Assembly (NCBI RefSeq): GCF_032854445.1
Contig: NW_027017989.1
Span: 1-64,000 of the forward strand
Length of the DNA stretch: 64,000 nt
Reading direction: 5' to 3'
DNA from: Liolophura sinensis
Lineage: Eukaryota; Mollusca; Polyplacophora; Chitonida; Chitonidae
Each line of letters begins with the position of its first letter. Within the stretch, counting starts at the first letter, position 1. The notes under the pieces were generated by a model. That model saw nothing but the letters and a program-made list of their open reading frames with translations. It had not been told where the DNA came from and ran no database searches. Positions 13,309 to 23,781 of the stretch are shown piece after piece. The translations under genes were made by a program, and so were the position numbers.

Positions 13309-13861
13309 CTACCGAAGGGCACATAACTTATAATGAAAAGTTGAATATAGTAATGACCAGTCGCGATTGTACATAGTTAATGTAGCCGATTTCAATTCGC
13401 AAAAGAACAGGCAAAAATCCAAAAGTAGAAAAAACTGTTTCCAATGCTGCTGGTAAGAGGCTAATCCGACGTATTTTGTGACGAGAAATCGAATGGTGCA
13501 AACCGCGTTGCTCTCCGACCAATACTTTTGGCTGTAGCCACAAATGAATAATCAATGATGTCAAGATCACGTGCCCAGCAACGGCTCTTACTCCATGGAA
13601 ACCAAGGAAATTTGCAATTTTTCAACAGCTGGAGATGCCTGACCCAATTGCGCATCCTTTGGCACCTTATTGATGTGGGGTCAGTGTTCAATTGTACTTT
13701 TTACAGCGGATTGTATCAAGTACCATTGTTTTTTTTGATATACAAATGGTGTGGTTTTTCTACATGTAGATAAAGACATTGAGTTTTTTCTTCGACTTAG
13801 AAGTAAGACATTTGCTGGGTGAGTTAAATGGGTTTGGCCCAAAGATTTGACGTCGTCTGGG
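13309..13861 (+). repeat. Extra, indel-rich copy of the preceding monomer
   Basis: It repeats the type of the monomer just before it (AAC/ATC, CCTGACCC, CCATTG, GGGTTTGGCCC), whereas the partner block near 3945-4496 has only one such monomer. It therefore looks like a one-monomer tandem duplication. It carries at least six single-base length changes: GCAAAAGAAC (13399), GAAAAAACTGTTTCC (about 13428), TGTGGGGTC (13675), ACCATTGTT (13722) and GTTTTTTCTTC (13782). Nearly all are in homopolymers, so consensus error is a serious alternative. Confidence 0.75.
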
Positions 13862-14979
13862 CTACCGAAGGGCACATAACTTATAATGAAAAGTTGAATA
13901 TAGTAATGACCAGTCGCGATTGTACATAGTTAATGTAGCCGATTTCAATTCGCAAAAAGACCAGGCAAAAATCCAAAAGTGGAAAAACTGTTCCAATGCT
14001 GCTGGTAAGAGGCTAATCCGACGTATTTTGTGACGAGAAATCGAATGGTGCAAACCGCGTTGCTCTCCGACCAATACTTTTGGCTGTAGCCACAAATGAA
14101 TAATCAATGATGTCAAGATCACGTGCCCAGCAACGGCTCTTACTCCATGGAAACCAAGGAAATTTGCAATTTTTCAACAGCTGGAGATGCCTGGGCCAAT
14201 TGCGCATCCTTTGGCACCTTATTGATGTGGGTCAGTGTTCAATTGTACTTTTTACAGCGGATTGTATCAAGTATCTTGTGTTTTTTTTATATACAAATGG
14301 TGTGGTTTTTCTACATGTAGATAAAGACATTGAGTTTTTCTTCGACTTAGAAGTAAGACATTTGCTGGGTGAGTTAAATGGGCTTGGCCCAAAGATTTGA
14401 CGTCGTCTGGGCTACCGAAGGGCACATAACTTATAATGAAAAGTTGAATATAGTAATGACCAGTCGCGATTGTACATAGTTAATGTAGCCGATTTCAATA
14501 AGCAAAAAGACCAGGCAAAAACACAAAAGTGGAAAAACTGTTCCAATGCTGCTGGTAAGAGGCTAATCCGACGTATTTTGTGACGAGAAATCGAATGGTG
14601 CAAACCGCGTTGCTCTCCGACCAATACTTTTGGCTGTAGCCACAAATGAATAATCAATGATGTCAAGATCACGTGCCCAGCAACGGCTCTTACTCCATGG
14701 AAACCAAGGAAATTTGCAATTTTTCAACAGCTGGAGATGCCTGGCCCAATTGCGCATCCTTTGGCACCTTATTGATGTGGGTCAGTGTTCAATTGTACTT
14801 TTTACAGCGGATTGTATCAAGTACCTTGTGTTTTTTTTATATACAAATGGTGTGGTTTTTCTACATGTAGATAAAGACATTGAGTTTGTCTTCGACTTAG
14901 AAGTAAGACATTTGCTGGGTGAGTTAAATGGGCTTGGCCCAAAGATTGGGCTTGGCCCAAAGATTTGACGTCGTCTGGG
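13862..14979 (+). repeat. Last two monomers of the left domain, ending in an 18-bp duplication
   Basis: The first monomer carries TATCTTGTG (14272) and matches the type at 4496; the second is an AAGC/ACA form. The second monomer is 568 bp, the longest in the window, because of an 18-bp tandem duplication at 14930-14965. After this point the left-domain markers TATCTTGTG, GGGTTTGGCCC and TCCAACCAAT are not seen again. Confidence 0.8.
14930..14965 (+). repeat. 18-bp tandem duplication inside a monomer
   Basis: GGGCTTGGCCCAAAGATT is present twice in direct succession (14930-14947 and 14948-14965); every other monomer has it once. It accounts exactly for the 568-bp spacing between the anchors at 14412 and 14980. 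It lies immediately before the first four-monomer higher-order repeat. Confidence 0.95.
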
Positions 14980-16525
14980 CTACCGAAGGGCACATAACTT
15001 ATAATGAAAAGTTGAATATAGTAATGACCAGTCGCGATTGTACATAGTTAATGTAGCCGATTTCAATAAGCAAAAAGAACAGGCAAAAACACAAAAGTGG
15101 AAAAACTGTTCCAATGCTGCTGGTAAGAGGCTAATCCGACGTATTTTGTGACGAGAAATCGAATGGTGCAAACCGCGTTGCTCTCCGACCAATACTTTTG
15201 GCTGTAGCCACAAATGAATAATCAATGATGTCAAGATCACGTGCCCAGCAACGGCTCTTACTCCATGGAAACCAAGGAAATTTGCAATTTTTCAACAGCT
15301 GGAGATGCCTGGCCCAATTGCGCATCCTTTGGCACCTTATTGATATGGGTCAGTGTTCAATTGTACTTTTTACAGCGGATTGTATCAAGTACCTTTTGTT
15401 TTTTTTATATACAAATGGTGTGGTTTTTCTACATGTAGATAAAGACATTGAGTTTGTCTTCGACTTAGAAGTAAGATATTTGCTGGGTGAGTTAAATGGG
15501 CTTGGCCCAAAGATTTGACGTCGTCTGGGCTACCGAAGGGCACATAACTTATAATGAAAAGTTGAATATAGTAATGACCAGTCGCGATTGTACATAGTTA
15601 ATGTAGCCGATTTCAATAAGCAAAAAGAACAGGCAAAAATCCAAAAGTAGAAAAAACTGTTCCAATGCTGCTGGTAAGAGGCTAATCCGACGTATTTTGT
15701 GACGAGAAATCGAATGGTGCAAACCGCGTTGCTCTCCGACCAATACTTTTGGCTGTAGCCACAAATGAATAATCAATGATGTCAAGATCACGTGCCCAGC
15801 AACGGCTCTTACTCCATGGAAACCAAGGAAATTTGCAATTTTTCAACAGCTGGAGATGCCTGGCCAAATTGCGCATCCTTTGGCACCTTATTGATGTGGG
15901 TCAGTGTTCAATTGTACTTTTTACAGCGGATTGTATCAAGTACCTTTTGTTTGTTTTATATATACAAATGGTGTGGTTTTTCTACATGTAGATAAAGACA
16001 TTGAGTTTGTCTTCGACTTAGAAGTAAGACATTTGCTGGGTGAGTTAAATGGGCTTGGCCCAAAGATTTGACGTTGTCTGGGCTACCGAAGGGCACATAA
16101 CTTATAATGAAAAGTTGAATATAGTAATGACCAGTCGCGATTGTACATAGTTAATGTAGCCGATTTCAATTCGCAAAAAGAACAGGCAAAAATCCAAAAG
16201 TAGAAAAACTGTTCCAATGCTGCTGGTAAGAGGCTAATCCGACGTATTTTGTGACGAGAAATCGAATGGTGCAAACCGCGTTGCTCTCCGACCAATACTT
16301 TTGGCTGTAGCCACAAATGAATAATCAATGATGTCAAGATCACGTGCCCAGCAACGGTTCTTACTCCATGGAAACCAAGGAAATTTGCAATTTTTCAACA
16401 GCTGGAGATGTCTGGCCTAATTGCGCATCCTTTGGCACCTTATTGATGTGGGTCAGTGTTCAATTGTACTTTTTACAGCGGATTGTATCAAGTACCTTTT
16501 GTTTTTTTATATACAAATGGTGTGG

Positions 16526-16545
16526 TTTTTCTACATGTAGATAAA
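16526..16545. repeat. 20-bp near-palindrome at the monomer junction, present in nearly every monomer
   Basis: The sequence TTTTTCTACATGTAGATAAA is an inverted repeat centred on ACATGT. The inner 12 bp (TCTACATGTAGA) are a perfect palindrome, and a single T/T mismatch interrupts otherwise complementary arms. It recurs in nearly every monomer; at about 9906 the core reads CTACGTGTAG, which breaks it, and several copies with a T-to-T-rich change in the left arm (TTTTTTAC, for example near 28090, 30843 and 33053) weaken it. Such a dyad could bind a symmetric protein or extrude a short cruciform, but no function is shown. Confidence 0.85.
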
Positions 16546-16710
16546 GACATTGAGTTTGTCTTCGACTTAGAAGTAAGACATTTGCTGGGTGAGTTAAATG
16601 GGCTTGGCCCAAAGATTTGACGTCGTCTGGGCTACCGAAGGGCACATAACTTATAATGAAAAGTTGAATATAGTAATGACCAGTCGCGATTGTACATAGT
16701 TAATGTAGCC

Positions 16711-16782
16711 GATTTCAATAAGCAAAAAGACCAGGCAAAAACACAAAAGTGGAAAAACTGTTCCAATGCTGCTGGTAAGAGG
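16711..16782. other. Variable segment of the monomer carrying most type-defining sites
   Basis: Within about 72 bp the monomers differ at linked positions: GATTTCAATAAGC, ...AATTCGC or ...AATTAGC; AGACCAGGC or AGAACAGGC; AAACACAAAAG or AAATCCAAAAG; AGTGGAAAA or AGTAGAAAA; CTGGTAAGAGG, CTGGAAAGAGG or, in two copies, CTGGTATCAGG. These combinations travel together and define the monomer types used to recognise higher-order repeats elsewhere in the window. The contrast with the next 181 bp is visible by eye. Confidence 0.85.
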
Positions 16783-16963
16783 CTAATCCGACGTATTTTG
16801 TGACGAGAAATCGAATGGTGCAAACCGCGTTGCTCTCCGACCAATACTTTTGGCTGTAGCCACAAATGAATAATCAATGATGTCAAGATCACGTGCCCAG
16901 CAACGGCTCTTACTCCATGGAAACCAAGGAAATTTGCAATTTTTCAACAGCTGGAGATGCCTG
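16783..16963. other. Conserved core segment of the monomer (about 181 bp)
   Basis: This stretch, from CTAATCCGACG to GATGCCTG, is nearly identical in most of the 116 copies. The recurring differences are few: GTTGCTCTCC versus GTCGCTCTCC or GTTGCTTTCC, TTGGCTGTAG versus TTGGTTGTAG, CAACGGCT versus CAACAGCT or CAATGGCT. It contains CACGTG, TGGCTGTAGCCA (5-bp arms), CCATGG and TTGCAA. Low variation may reflect sequence-specific protein binding, nucleosome phasing or simply local homogenisation; a per-column diversity calculation is needed to decide. Confidence 0.6.
16890..16895. other. CACGTG hexamer, E-box-like, once per monomer
   Basis: CACGTG lies in the context GATCACGTGCC and is preserved in essentially all monomers, including the copies that lose one C just downstream (GATCACGTGCCAGC near 358, 50486 and 63147). 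CACGTG is the consensus of bHLH/bHLH-Zip DNA-binding proteins in eukaryotes. A hexamer in a tandem repeat is duplicated with the repeat, so its high copy number alone is not evidence of function. Confidence 0.4.
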
Positions 16964-17050
16964 GCCCAATTGCGCATCCTTTGGCACCTTATTGATGTGG
17001 GTCAGTGTTCAATTGTACTTTTTACAGCGGATTGTATCAAGTACCTTTTG

Positions 17051-17064
17051 TTTTTTTTATATAC
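17051..17064 (+). other. Length-variable poly-T tract followed by ATATAC
   Basis: In the reference this is T8 then ATATAC. Across the array the tract varies from about 7 to 10 T, and about half of the copies add a G before ATATAC (TTTGATATAC). The preceding bases also come in three states, CCTTTTG, CCTTGTG and CCATTTG. The G and the flanking state are partly linked, so the site is both a slippage hotspot and a type marker. In two copies (15950 and 18151 regions) the tract is interrupted as TTTGTTTTATATATAC. Confidence 0.8.
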
Positions 17065-18832
17065 AAATGGTGTGGTTTTTCTACATGTAGATAAAGACAT
17101 TGAGTTTGTCTTCGACTTAGAAGTAAGACATTTGCTGGGTGAGTTAAATGGGCTTGGCCCAAAGATTTGACGTCGTCTGGGCTACCGAAGGGCACATAAC
17201 TTATAATGAAAAGTTGAATATAGTAATGACCAGTCGCGATTGTACATAGGTAATGTAGCCGATTTCAATAAGCAAAAAGAACAGGCAAAAACACAAAAGT
17301 GGAAAAACTGTTCCAATGCTGCTGGTAAGAGGCTAATCCGACGTATTTTGTGACGAGAAATCGAATGGTGCAAACCGCGTTGCTCTCCGACCAATACTTT
17401 TGGCTGTAGCCACAAATGAATAATCAATGATGTCAAGATCACGTGCCCAGCAACGGCTCTTACTCCATGGAAACCAAGGAAATTTGCAATTTTTCAACAG
17501 CTGGAGATGCCTGGCCCAATTGCGCATCCTTTGGCACCTTATTGATGTGGGTCAGTGTTCAATTGTACTTTTTACAGCGGATTGTATCAAGTACCTTTTG
17601 TTTTTTTTATATACAAATGGTGTGGTTTTTCTACATGTAGATAAAGACATTGAGTTTGTCTTCGACTTAGAAGTAAGATATTTGCTGGGTGAGTTAAATG
17701 GGCTTGGCCCAAAGATTTGACGTCGTCTGGGCTACCGAAGGGCACATAACTTATAATGAAAAGTTGAATATAGTAATGACCAGTCGCGATTGTACATAGT
17801 TAATGTAGCCGATTTCAATAAGCAAAAAGAACAGGCAAAAATCCAAAAGTAGAAAAACTGTTCCAATGCTGCTGGTAAGAGGCTAATCCGACGTATTTTG
17901 TGACGAGAAATCGAATGGTGCAAACCGCGTTGCTCTCCGACCAATACTTTTGGCTGTAGCCACAAATGAATAATCAATGATGTCAAGATCACGTGCCCAG
18001 CAACGGCTCTTACTCCATGGAAACCAAGGAAATTTGCAATTTTTCAACAGCTGGAGATGCCTGGCCAAATTGCGCATCCTTTGGCACCTTATTGATGTGG
18101 GTCAGTGTTCAATTGTACTTTTTACAGCGGATTGTATCAAGTACCTTTTGTTTGTTTTATATATACAAATGGTGTGGTTTTTCTACATGTAGATAAAGAC
18201 ATTGAGTTTGTCTTCGACTTAGAAGTAAGACATTTGCTGGGTGAGTTAAATGGGCTTGGCCCAAAGATTTGACGTTGTCTGGGCTACCGAAGGGCACATA
18301 ACTTATAATGAAAAGTTGAATATAGTAATGACCAGTCGCGATTGTACATAGTTAATGTAGCCGATTTCAATTCGCAAAAAGAACAGGCAAAAATCCAAAA
18401 GTAGAAAAACTGTTCCAATGCTGCTGGTAAGAGGCTAATCCGACGTATTTTGTGACGAGAAATCGAATGGTGCAAACCGCGTTGCTCTCCGACCAATACT
18501 TTTGGCTGTAGCCACAAATGAATAATCAATGATGTCAAGATCACGTGCCCAGCAACGGTTCTTACTCCATGGAAACCAAGGAAATTTGCAATTTTTCAAC
18601 AGCTGGAGATGTCTGGCCTAATTGCGCATCCTTTGGCACCTTATTGATGTGGGTCAGTGTTCAATTGTACTTTTTACAGCGGATTGTATCAAGTACCTTT
18701 TGTTTTTTTATATACAAATGGTGTGGTTTTTCTACATGTAGATAAAGACATTGAGTTTGTCTTCGACTTAGAAGTAAGACATTTGCTGGGTGAGTTAAAT
18801 GGGCTTGGCCCAAAGATTTGACGTCGTCTGGG

Positions 18833-21800
18833 CTACCGAAGGGCACATAACTTATAATGAAAAGTTGAATATAGTAATGACCAGTCGCGATTGTACATAG
18901 TTAATGTAGCCGATTTCAATTCGCAAAAAGAACAGGCAAAAATCCAAAAGTAGAAAAACTGTTCCAATGCTGCTGGTAAGAGGCTAATCCGACGTATTTT
19001 GTGACGAGAAATCGAATGGTGCAAACCGCGTTGCTCTCCGACCAATACTTTTGGCTGTAGCCACAAATGAATAATCAATGATGTCAAGATCACGTGCCCA
19101 GCAACAGCTCTTACTCCATGGAAACCAAGGAAATTTGCAATTTTTCAACAGCTGGAGATGCCTGGCCCAATTGCGCATCCTTTGGCACCTTATTGATGTG
19201 GGTCAGTGTTCAATTGTACTTTTTACAGCGGATTGTATCAAGTACCTTGTGTTTTTTTTATATACAAATGGTGTGGTTTTTCTACATGTAGATAAAGACA
19301 TTGAGTTTGTCTTCGACTTAGAAGTAAGACATTTGCTGGGTGAGTTAAATGGGCTTGGCCCAAAGATTTGACGTCGTCTGGGCTACCGAAGGGCACATAA
19401 CTTATAATGAAAAGTTGAATATAGTAATGACCAGTCGCGATTGTACATAGTTAATGTAGCCGATTTCAATTCGCAAAAAGAACAGGCAAAAATCCAAAAG
19501 TAGAAAAACTGTTCCAATGCTGCTGGTAAGAGGCTAATCCGACGTATTTTGTGACGAGAAATCGAATGGTGCAAACCGCGTTGCTCTCCGACCAATACTT
19601 TTGGCTGTAGCCACAAATGAATAATCAATGATGTCAAGGTCACGTGCCCAGCAACGGCTCTTACTCCATGGAAACCAAGGAAATTTGCAATTTTTCAACA
19701 GCTGGAGATGCCTGACCCAATTGCGCATCCGTTGGCACCTTATTGATGTGGGTCAGTGTTCAATTGTACTTTTTACAGCGGAATGTATCAAGTACCATTT
19801 GTTTTTTTTGATATACAAATGGTGTGGTTTTTCTACATGTAGATAAAGACATTGAGATTGTCTTCGACTTAGAAATAAGACATTTGCTGGGTGAGTTAAA
19901 TGGGCTTGGCCCAAAGATTTGACGTCGTCTGGGCTACCGAAGGGCACATAACTTATAATGAAAAGTTGAATATAGTAATGACCAGTCGCGATTGTACATA
20001 GTTAATGTAGCCGATTTCAATTAGCAAAAAGAACAGGCAAAAATCCAAAAGTGGAAAAACTGTTCCAATGCTGCTGGTAAGAGGCTAATCCGACGTATTT
20101 TGTGACGAGAAATCGAATGGTGCAAACCGCGTTGCTTTCCGACCAATACTTTTGGTTGTAGCCACAAATGAATAATCAATGATGTCAAGATCACGTGCCC
20201 AGCAACGGCTCTTACTCCATGGAAACCAAGGATATTTGCAATTTTTCAACAGCTGGAGATGCCTGGCCCAATTGCGCATCCTTTGGCACCTTATTGATGT
20301 GGGTCAGTGTTCAATTGTACTTTTTACAGCGGATTGTATCAAGTACCTTGTGTTTTTTTTATATACAAATGGTGTGGTTTTTCTACATGTAGATAAAGAC
20401 ATTGAGTTTGTCTTCGACTTAGATGTAAGACATTTGCTGGGTGAGTTAAATGGGCTTGGCCCAAAGATTTGACGTCGTCTGGGCTACCGAAGGGCACATA
20501 ACTTATAATGAAAAGTTGAATATAGTAATGACCAGTCGCGATTGTACATAGTTAATGTACCCGATTTCAATAAGCAAAAAGACCAGGCAAAAACACAAAA
20601 GTGGAAAAACTGTTCCAATGCTGCTGGAAAGAGGCTAATCCGACGTATTTTGTGACGAGAAATCGAATGGTGCAAACCGCGTTGCTCTCCGACCAATACT
20701 TTTGGCTGTAGCCACAAATGAATAATCAATGATGTCAAGATCACGTGCCCAGCAACGGCTCTTACTCCATGGAAACCAAGGAAATTTGCAATTTTTCAAC
20801 AGCTGGAGATGCCTGGCCCAATTGCACATCCTTTGGCACCATATTGATGTGGGTCAGTGTTCAATTGTACTTTTTACAGCGGATTGTATCAAGTACCTTT
20901 TGTTTTTTTTATATACAAATGGTGTGGTTTTTCTACATGTAGATAAAGACATTGAGTTTGTCTTCGACTTAGAAGTAAGACATATGCTGGGTGAGTTAAA
21001 TGGGCTTGGCCCAAAGATTTGACGTCGTCTGGGCTACCGAAGGGAACATAACTTATAATGAAAAGTTGAATATAGTAATGACCAGTCGCGATTGTACATA
21101 GTTAATGTAGCCGATTTCAATTCGCAAAAAGAACAGGCAAAAATCCAAAAGTAGAAAAACTGTTCCAATGCTGCTGGTAAGAGGCTAATCCGACGTATTT
21201 TGTGACGAGAAATCGAATGGTGCAAACCGCGTTGCTCTCCGACCAATACTTTTGGCTGTAGCCACAAATGAATAATCAATGATGTCAAGATCACGTGCCC
21301 AGCAACAGCTCTTACTCCATGGAAACCAAGGAAATTTGCAATTTTTCAACAGCTGGAGATGCCTGGCCCAATTGCGCATCCTTTGGCACCTTATTGATGT
21401 GGGTCAGTGTTCAATTGTACTTTTTACAGCGGATTGTATCAAGTACCTTGTGTTTTTTTTATATACAAATGGTGTGGTTTTTCTACATGTAGATAAAGAC
21501 ATTGAGTTTGTCTTCGACTTAGAAGTAAGACATTTGCTGGGTGAGTTAAATGGGCTTGGCCCAAAGATTTGACGTCGTCTGGGCTACCGAAGGGCACATA
21601 ACTTATAATGAAAAGTTGAATATAGTAATGACCAGTCGCGATTGTACATAGTTAATGTAGCCGATTTCAATTCGCAAAAAGAACAGGCAAAAATCCAAAA
21701 GTAGAAAAACTGTTCCAATGCTGCTGGTAAGAGGCTAATCCGACGTATTTTGTGACGAGAAATCGAATGGTGCAAACCGCGTTGCTCTCCGACCAATACT

Positions 21801-23781
21801 TTTGGCTGTAGCCACAAATGAATAATCAATGATGTCAAGGTCACGTGCCCAGCAACGGCTCTTACTCCATGGAAACCAAGGAAATTTGCAATTTTTCAAC
21901 AGCTGGAGATGCCTGACCCAATTGCGCATCCGTTGGCACCTTATTGATGTGGGTCAGTGTTCAATTGTACTTTTTACAGCGGATTGTATCAAGTACCATT
22001 TGTTTTTTTTGATATACAAATGGTGTGGTTTTTCTACATGTAGATAAAGACATTGAGATTGTCTTCGACTTAGAAGTAAGACATTTGCTGGGTGAGTTAA
22101 ATGGGCTTGGCCCAAAGATTTGACGTCGTCTGGGCTACCGAAGGGCACATAACTTATAATGAAAAGTTGAATATAGTAATGACCAGTCGCGATTGTACAT
22201 AGTTAATGTAGCCGATTTCAATTAGCAAAAAGACCAGGCAAAAATCCAAAAGTGGAAAAACTGTTCCAATGCTGCTGGTAAGAGGCTAATCCGACGTATT
22301 TTGTGACGAGAAATCGAATGGTGCAAACCGCGTTGCTTTCCGACCAATACTTTTGGTTGTAGCCACAAATGAATAATCAATGATGTCAAGATCACGTGCC
22401 CAGCAACGGCTCTTACTCCATGGAAACCAAGGATATTTGCAATTTTTCAACAGCTGGAGATGCCTGGCCCAATTGCGCATCCTTTGGCACCTTATTGATG
22501 TGGGTCAGTGTTCAATTGTACTTTTTACAGCGGATTGTATCAAGTACCTTTTGTTTTTTTTATATACAAATGGTGTGGTTTTTCTACATGTAGATAAAGA
22601 CATTGAGTTTGTCTTCGACTTAGAAGTAAGACATTTGCTGGGTGAGTTAAATGGGCTTGGCCCAAAGATTTGACGTCGTCTGGGCTACCGAAGGGCACAT
22701 AACTTATAATGAAAAGTTGAATATAGTAATGACCAGTCGCGATTGTACATAGTTAATGTACCCGATTTCAATAAGCAAAAAGACCAGGCAAAAACACAAA
22801 AGTGGAAAAACTGTTCCAATGCTGCTGGTAAGAGGCTAATCCGACGTATTTTGTGACGAGAAATCGAATGGTGCAAACCGCGTTGCTCTCCGACCAATAC
22901 TTTTGGCTGTAGCCACAAATGAATAATCAATGATGTCAAGATCACGTGCCCAGCAACGGCTCTTACTCCATGGAAACCAAGGAAATTTGCAATTTTTCAA
23001 CAGCTGGAGATGCCTGGCCCAATTGCACATCCTTTGGCACCATATTGATGTGGGTCAGTGTTCAATTGTACTTTTTACAGCGGATTGTATCAAGTACCTT
23101 TTGTTTTTTTTATATACAAATGGTGTGGTTTTTCTACATGTAGATAAAGACATTGAGTTTGTCTTCGACTTAGAAGTAAGACATTTGCTGGGTGAGTTAA
23201 ATGAGCTTGGCCCAAAGATTTGACGTCGTCTGGGCTACCGAAGGGAACATAACTTATAATGAAAAGTTGAATATAGTAATGACCAGTCGCGATTGTACAT
23301 AGTTAATGTAGCCGATTTCAATTCGCAAAAAGAACAGGCAAAAATCCAAAAGTAGAAAAACTGTTCCAATGCTGCTGGTAAGAGGCTAATCCGACGTATT
23401 TTGTGACGAGAAATCGAATGGTGCAAACCGCGTTGCTCTCCGACCAATACTTTTGGCTGTAGCCACAAATGAATAATCAATGATGTCAAGATCACGTGCC
23501 CAGCAACAGCTCTTACTCCATGGAAACCAAGGAAATTTGCAATTTTTCAACAGCTGGAGATGCCTGGCCCAATTGCGCATCCTTTGGCACCTTATTGATG
23601 TGGGTCAGTGTTCAATTGTACTTTTTACAGCGGATTTCAAGTACCTTGTGTTTTTTTTATATACAAATGGTGTGGTTTTTCTACATGTAGATAAAGACAT
23701 TGAGTTTGTCTTCGACTTAGAAGTAAGACATTTGCTGGGTGAGTTAAATGGGCTTGGCCCAAAGATTTGACGTCGTCTGGG
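18833..23781 (+). repeat. Four-monomer higher-order repeat A (2,201 bp), about 2.25 copies
   Basis: Copies begin at 18833 and 21034, with a partial third at 23235. The four types in order carry CAACAGCT; then GTCAAGGTCACG (19633/21834) with CATCCGTTGG and GAGATTG; then AATTAGC with GTTGCTTTCC, TTGGTTGTAG and GGATATTTG; then GTACCCGAT with TTGCACATCC and ACCATATTG. GAAGGGAACATA starts the second and third copies. The third copy stops after one monomer, which has a 3-bp deletion (GCGGATTTCAAG, about 23634). Confidence 0.93.

Larger units (their letters stand above)
16535..17084 (+). repeat. Reference satellite monomer (550 bp)
   Basis: This is a clean copy chosen to describe the unit, starting at ATGTAGATAAAG. 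In order it holds: the right arm of a near-palindrome; the short inverted repeat CTTCGACTTAGAAG; TGGGCTTGGCCCA (5-bp arms around TTG); TGACGTC; the word CTACCGAAGGGC; an AT-rich stretch containing CTTATAATG; a variable segment at 16711-16782; a conserved segment at 16783-16963; a poly-T tract at 17051-17058 followed by ATATAC; and GGTGTGG leading into the next palindrome. It has no indels relative to the majority sequence. The choice of monomer start is arbitrary because the array is continuous. Confidence 0.95.
14980..18832 (+). repeat. Four-monomer higher-order repeat B (2.2 kb), about 1.75 copies
   Basis: Copy 1 is 14980-17181 and copy 2 starts at 17182. Shared private variants at an offset of 2,201 bp are AAGATATTTG (15472/17674), GGCCAAATT (15862/18063), TTTGTTTTATATATAC (about 15950/18151), GACGTTGTC (16069/18270) and GATGTCTGGCCTAATT (about 16407/18608). 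The fourth monomer of copy 2 is a different type that begins the next higher-order repeat, so the second copy is incomplete. Differences between copies are few (for example TGATATGGG only in copy 1, CATAGGTAATG only in copy 2), so the duplication is recent relative to monomer divergence. Confidence 0.92.

Noticed and set aside
16541-16560. CENP-B-box-like motif around TTCGACTTAGAAG
   Set aside because: The CENP-B box needs TTCG followed at fixed spacing by A and CGGG. Here the TTCG is followed by ACTTAGAAG with no CGGG, so the match is not meaningful.
16618-16624. TGACGTC as a CRE-type promoter element
   Set aside because: It is a single short match present once per monomer because the monomer is repeated; no associated promoter or transcript can be inferred.
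16641-16670. CTTATAATG as a bacterial -10 or eukaryotic TATA-like element
   Set aside because: The region is AT-rich, there is no partner element or gene downstream, and a prokaryotic origin is unlikely for a 64 kb gene-free satellite.
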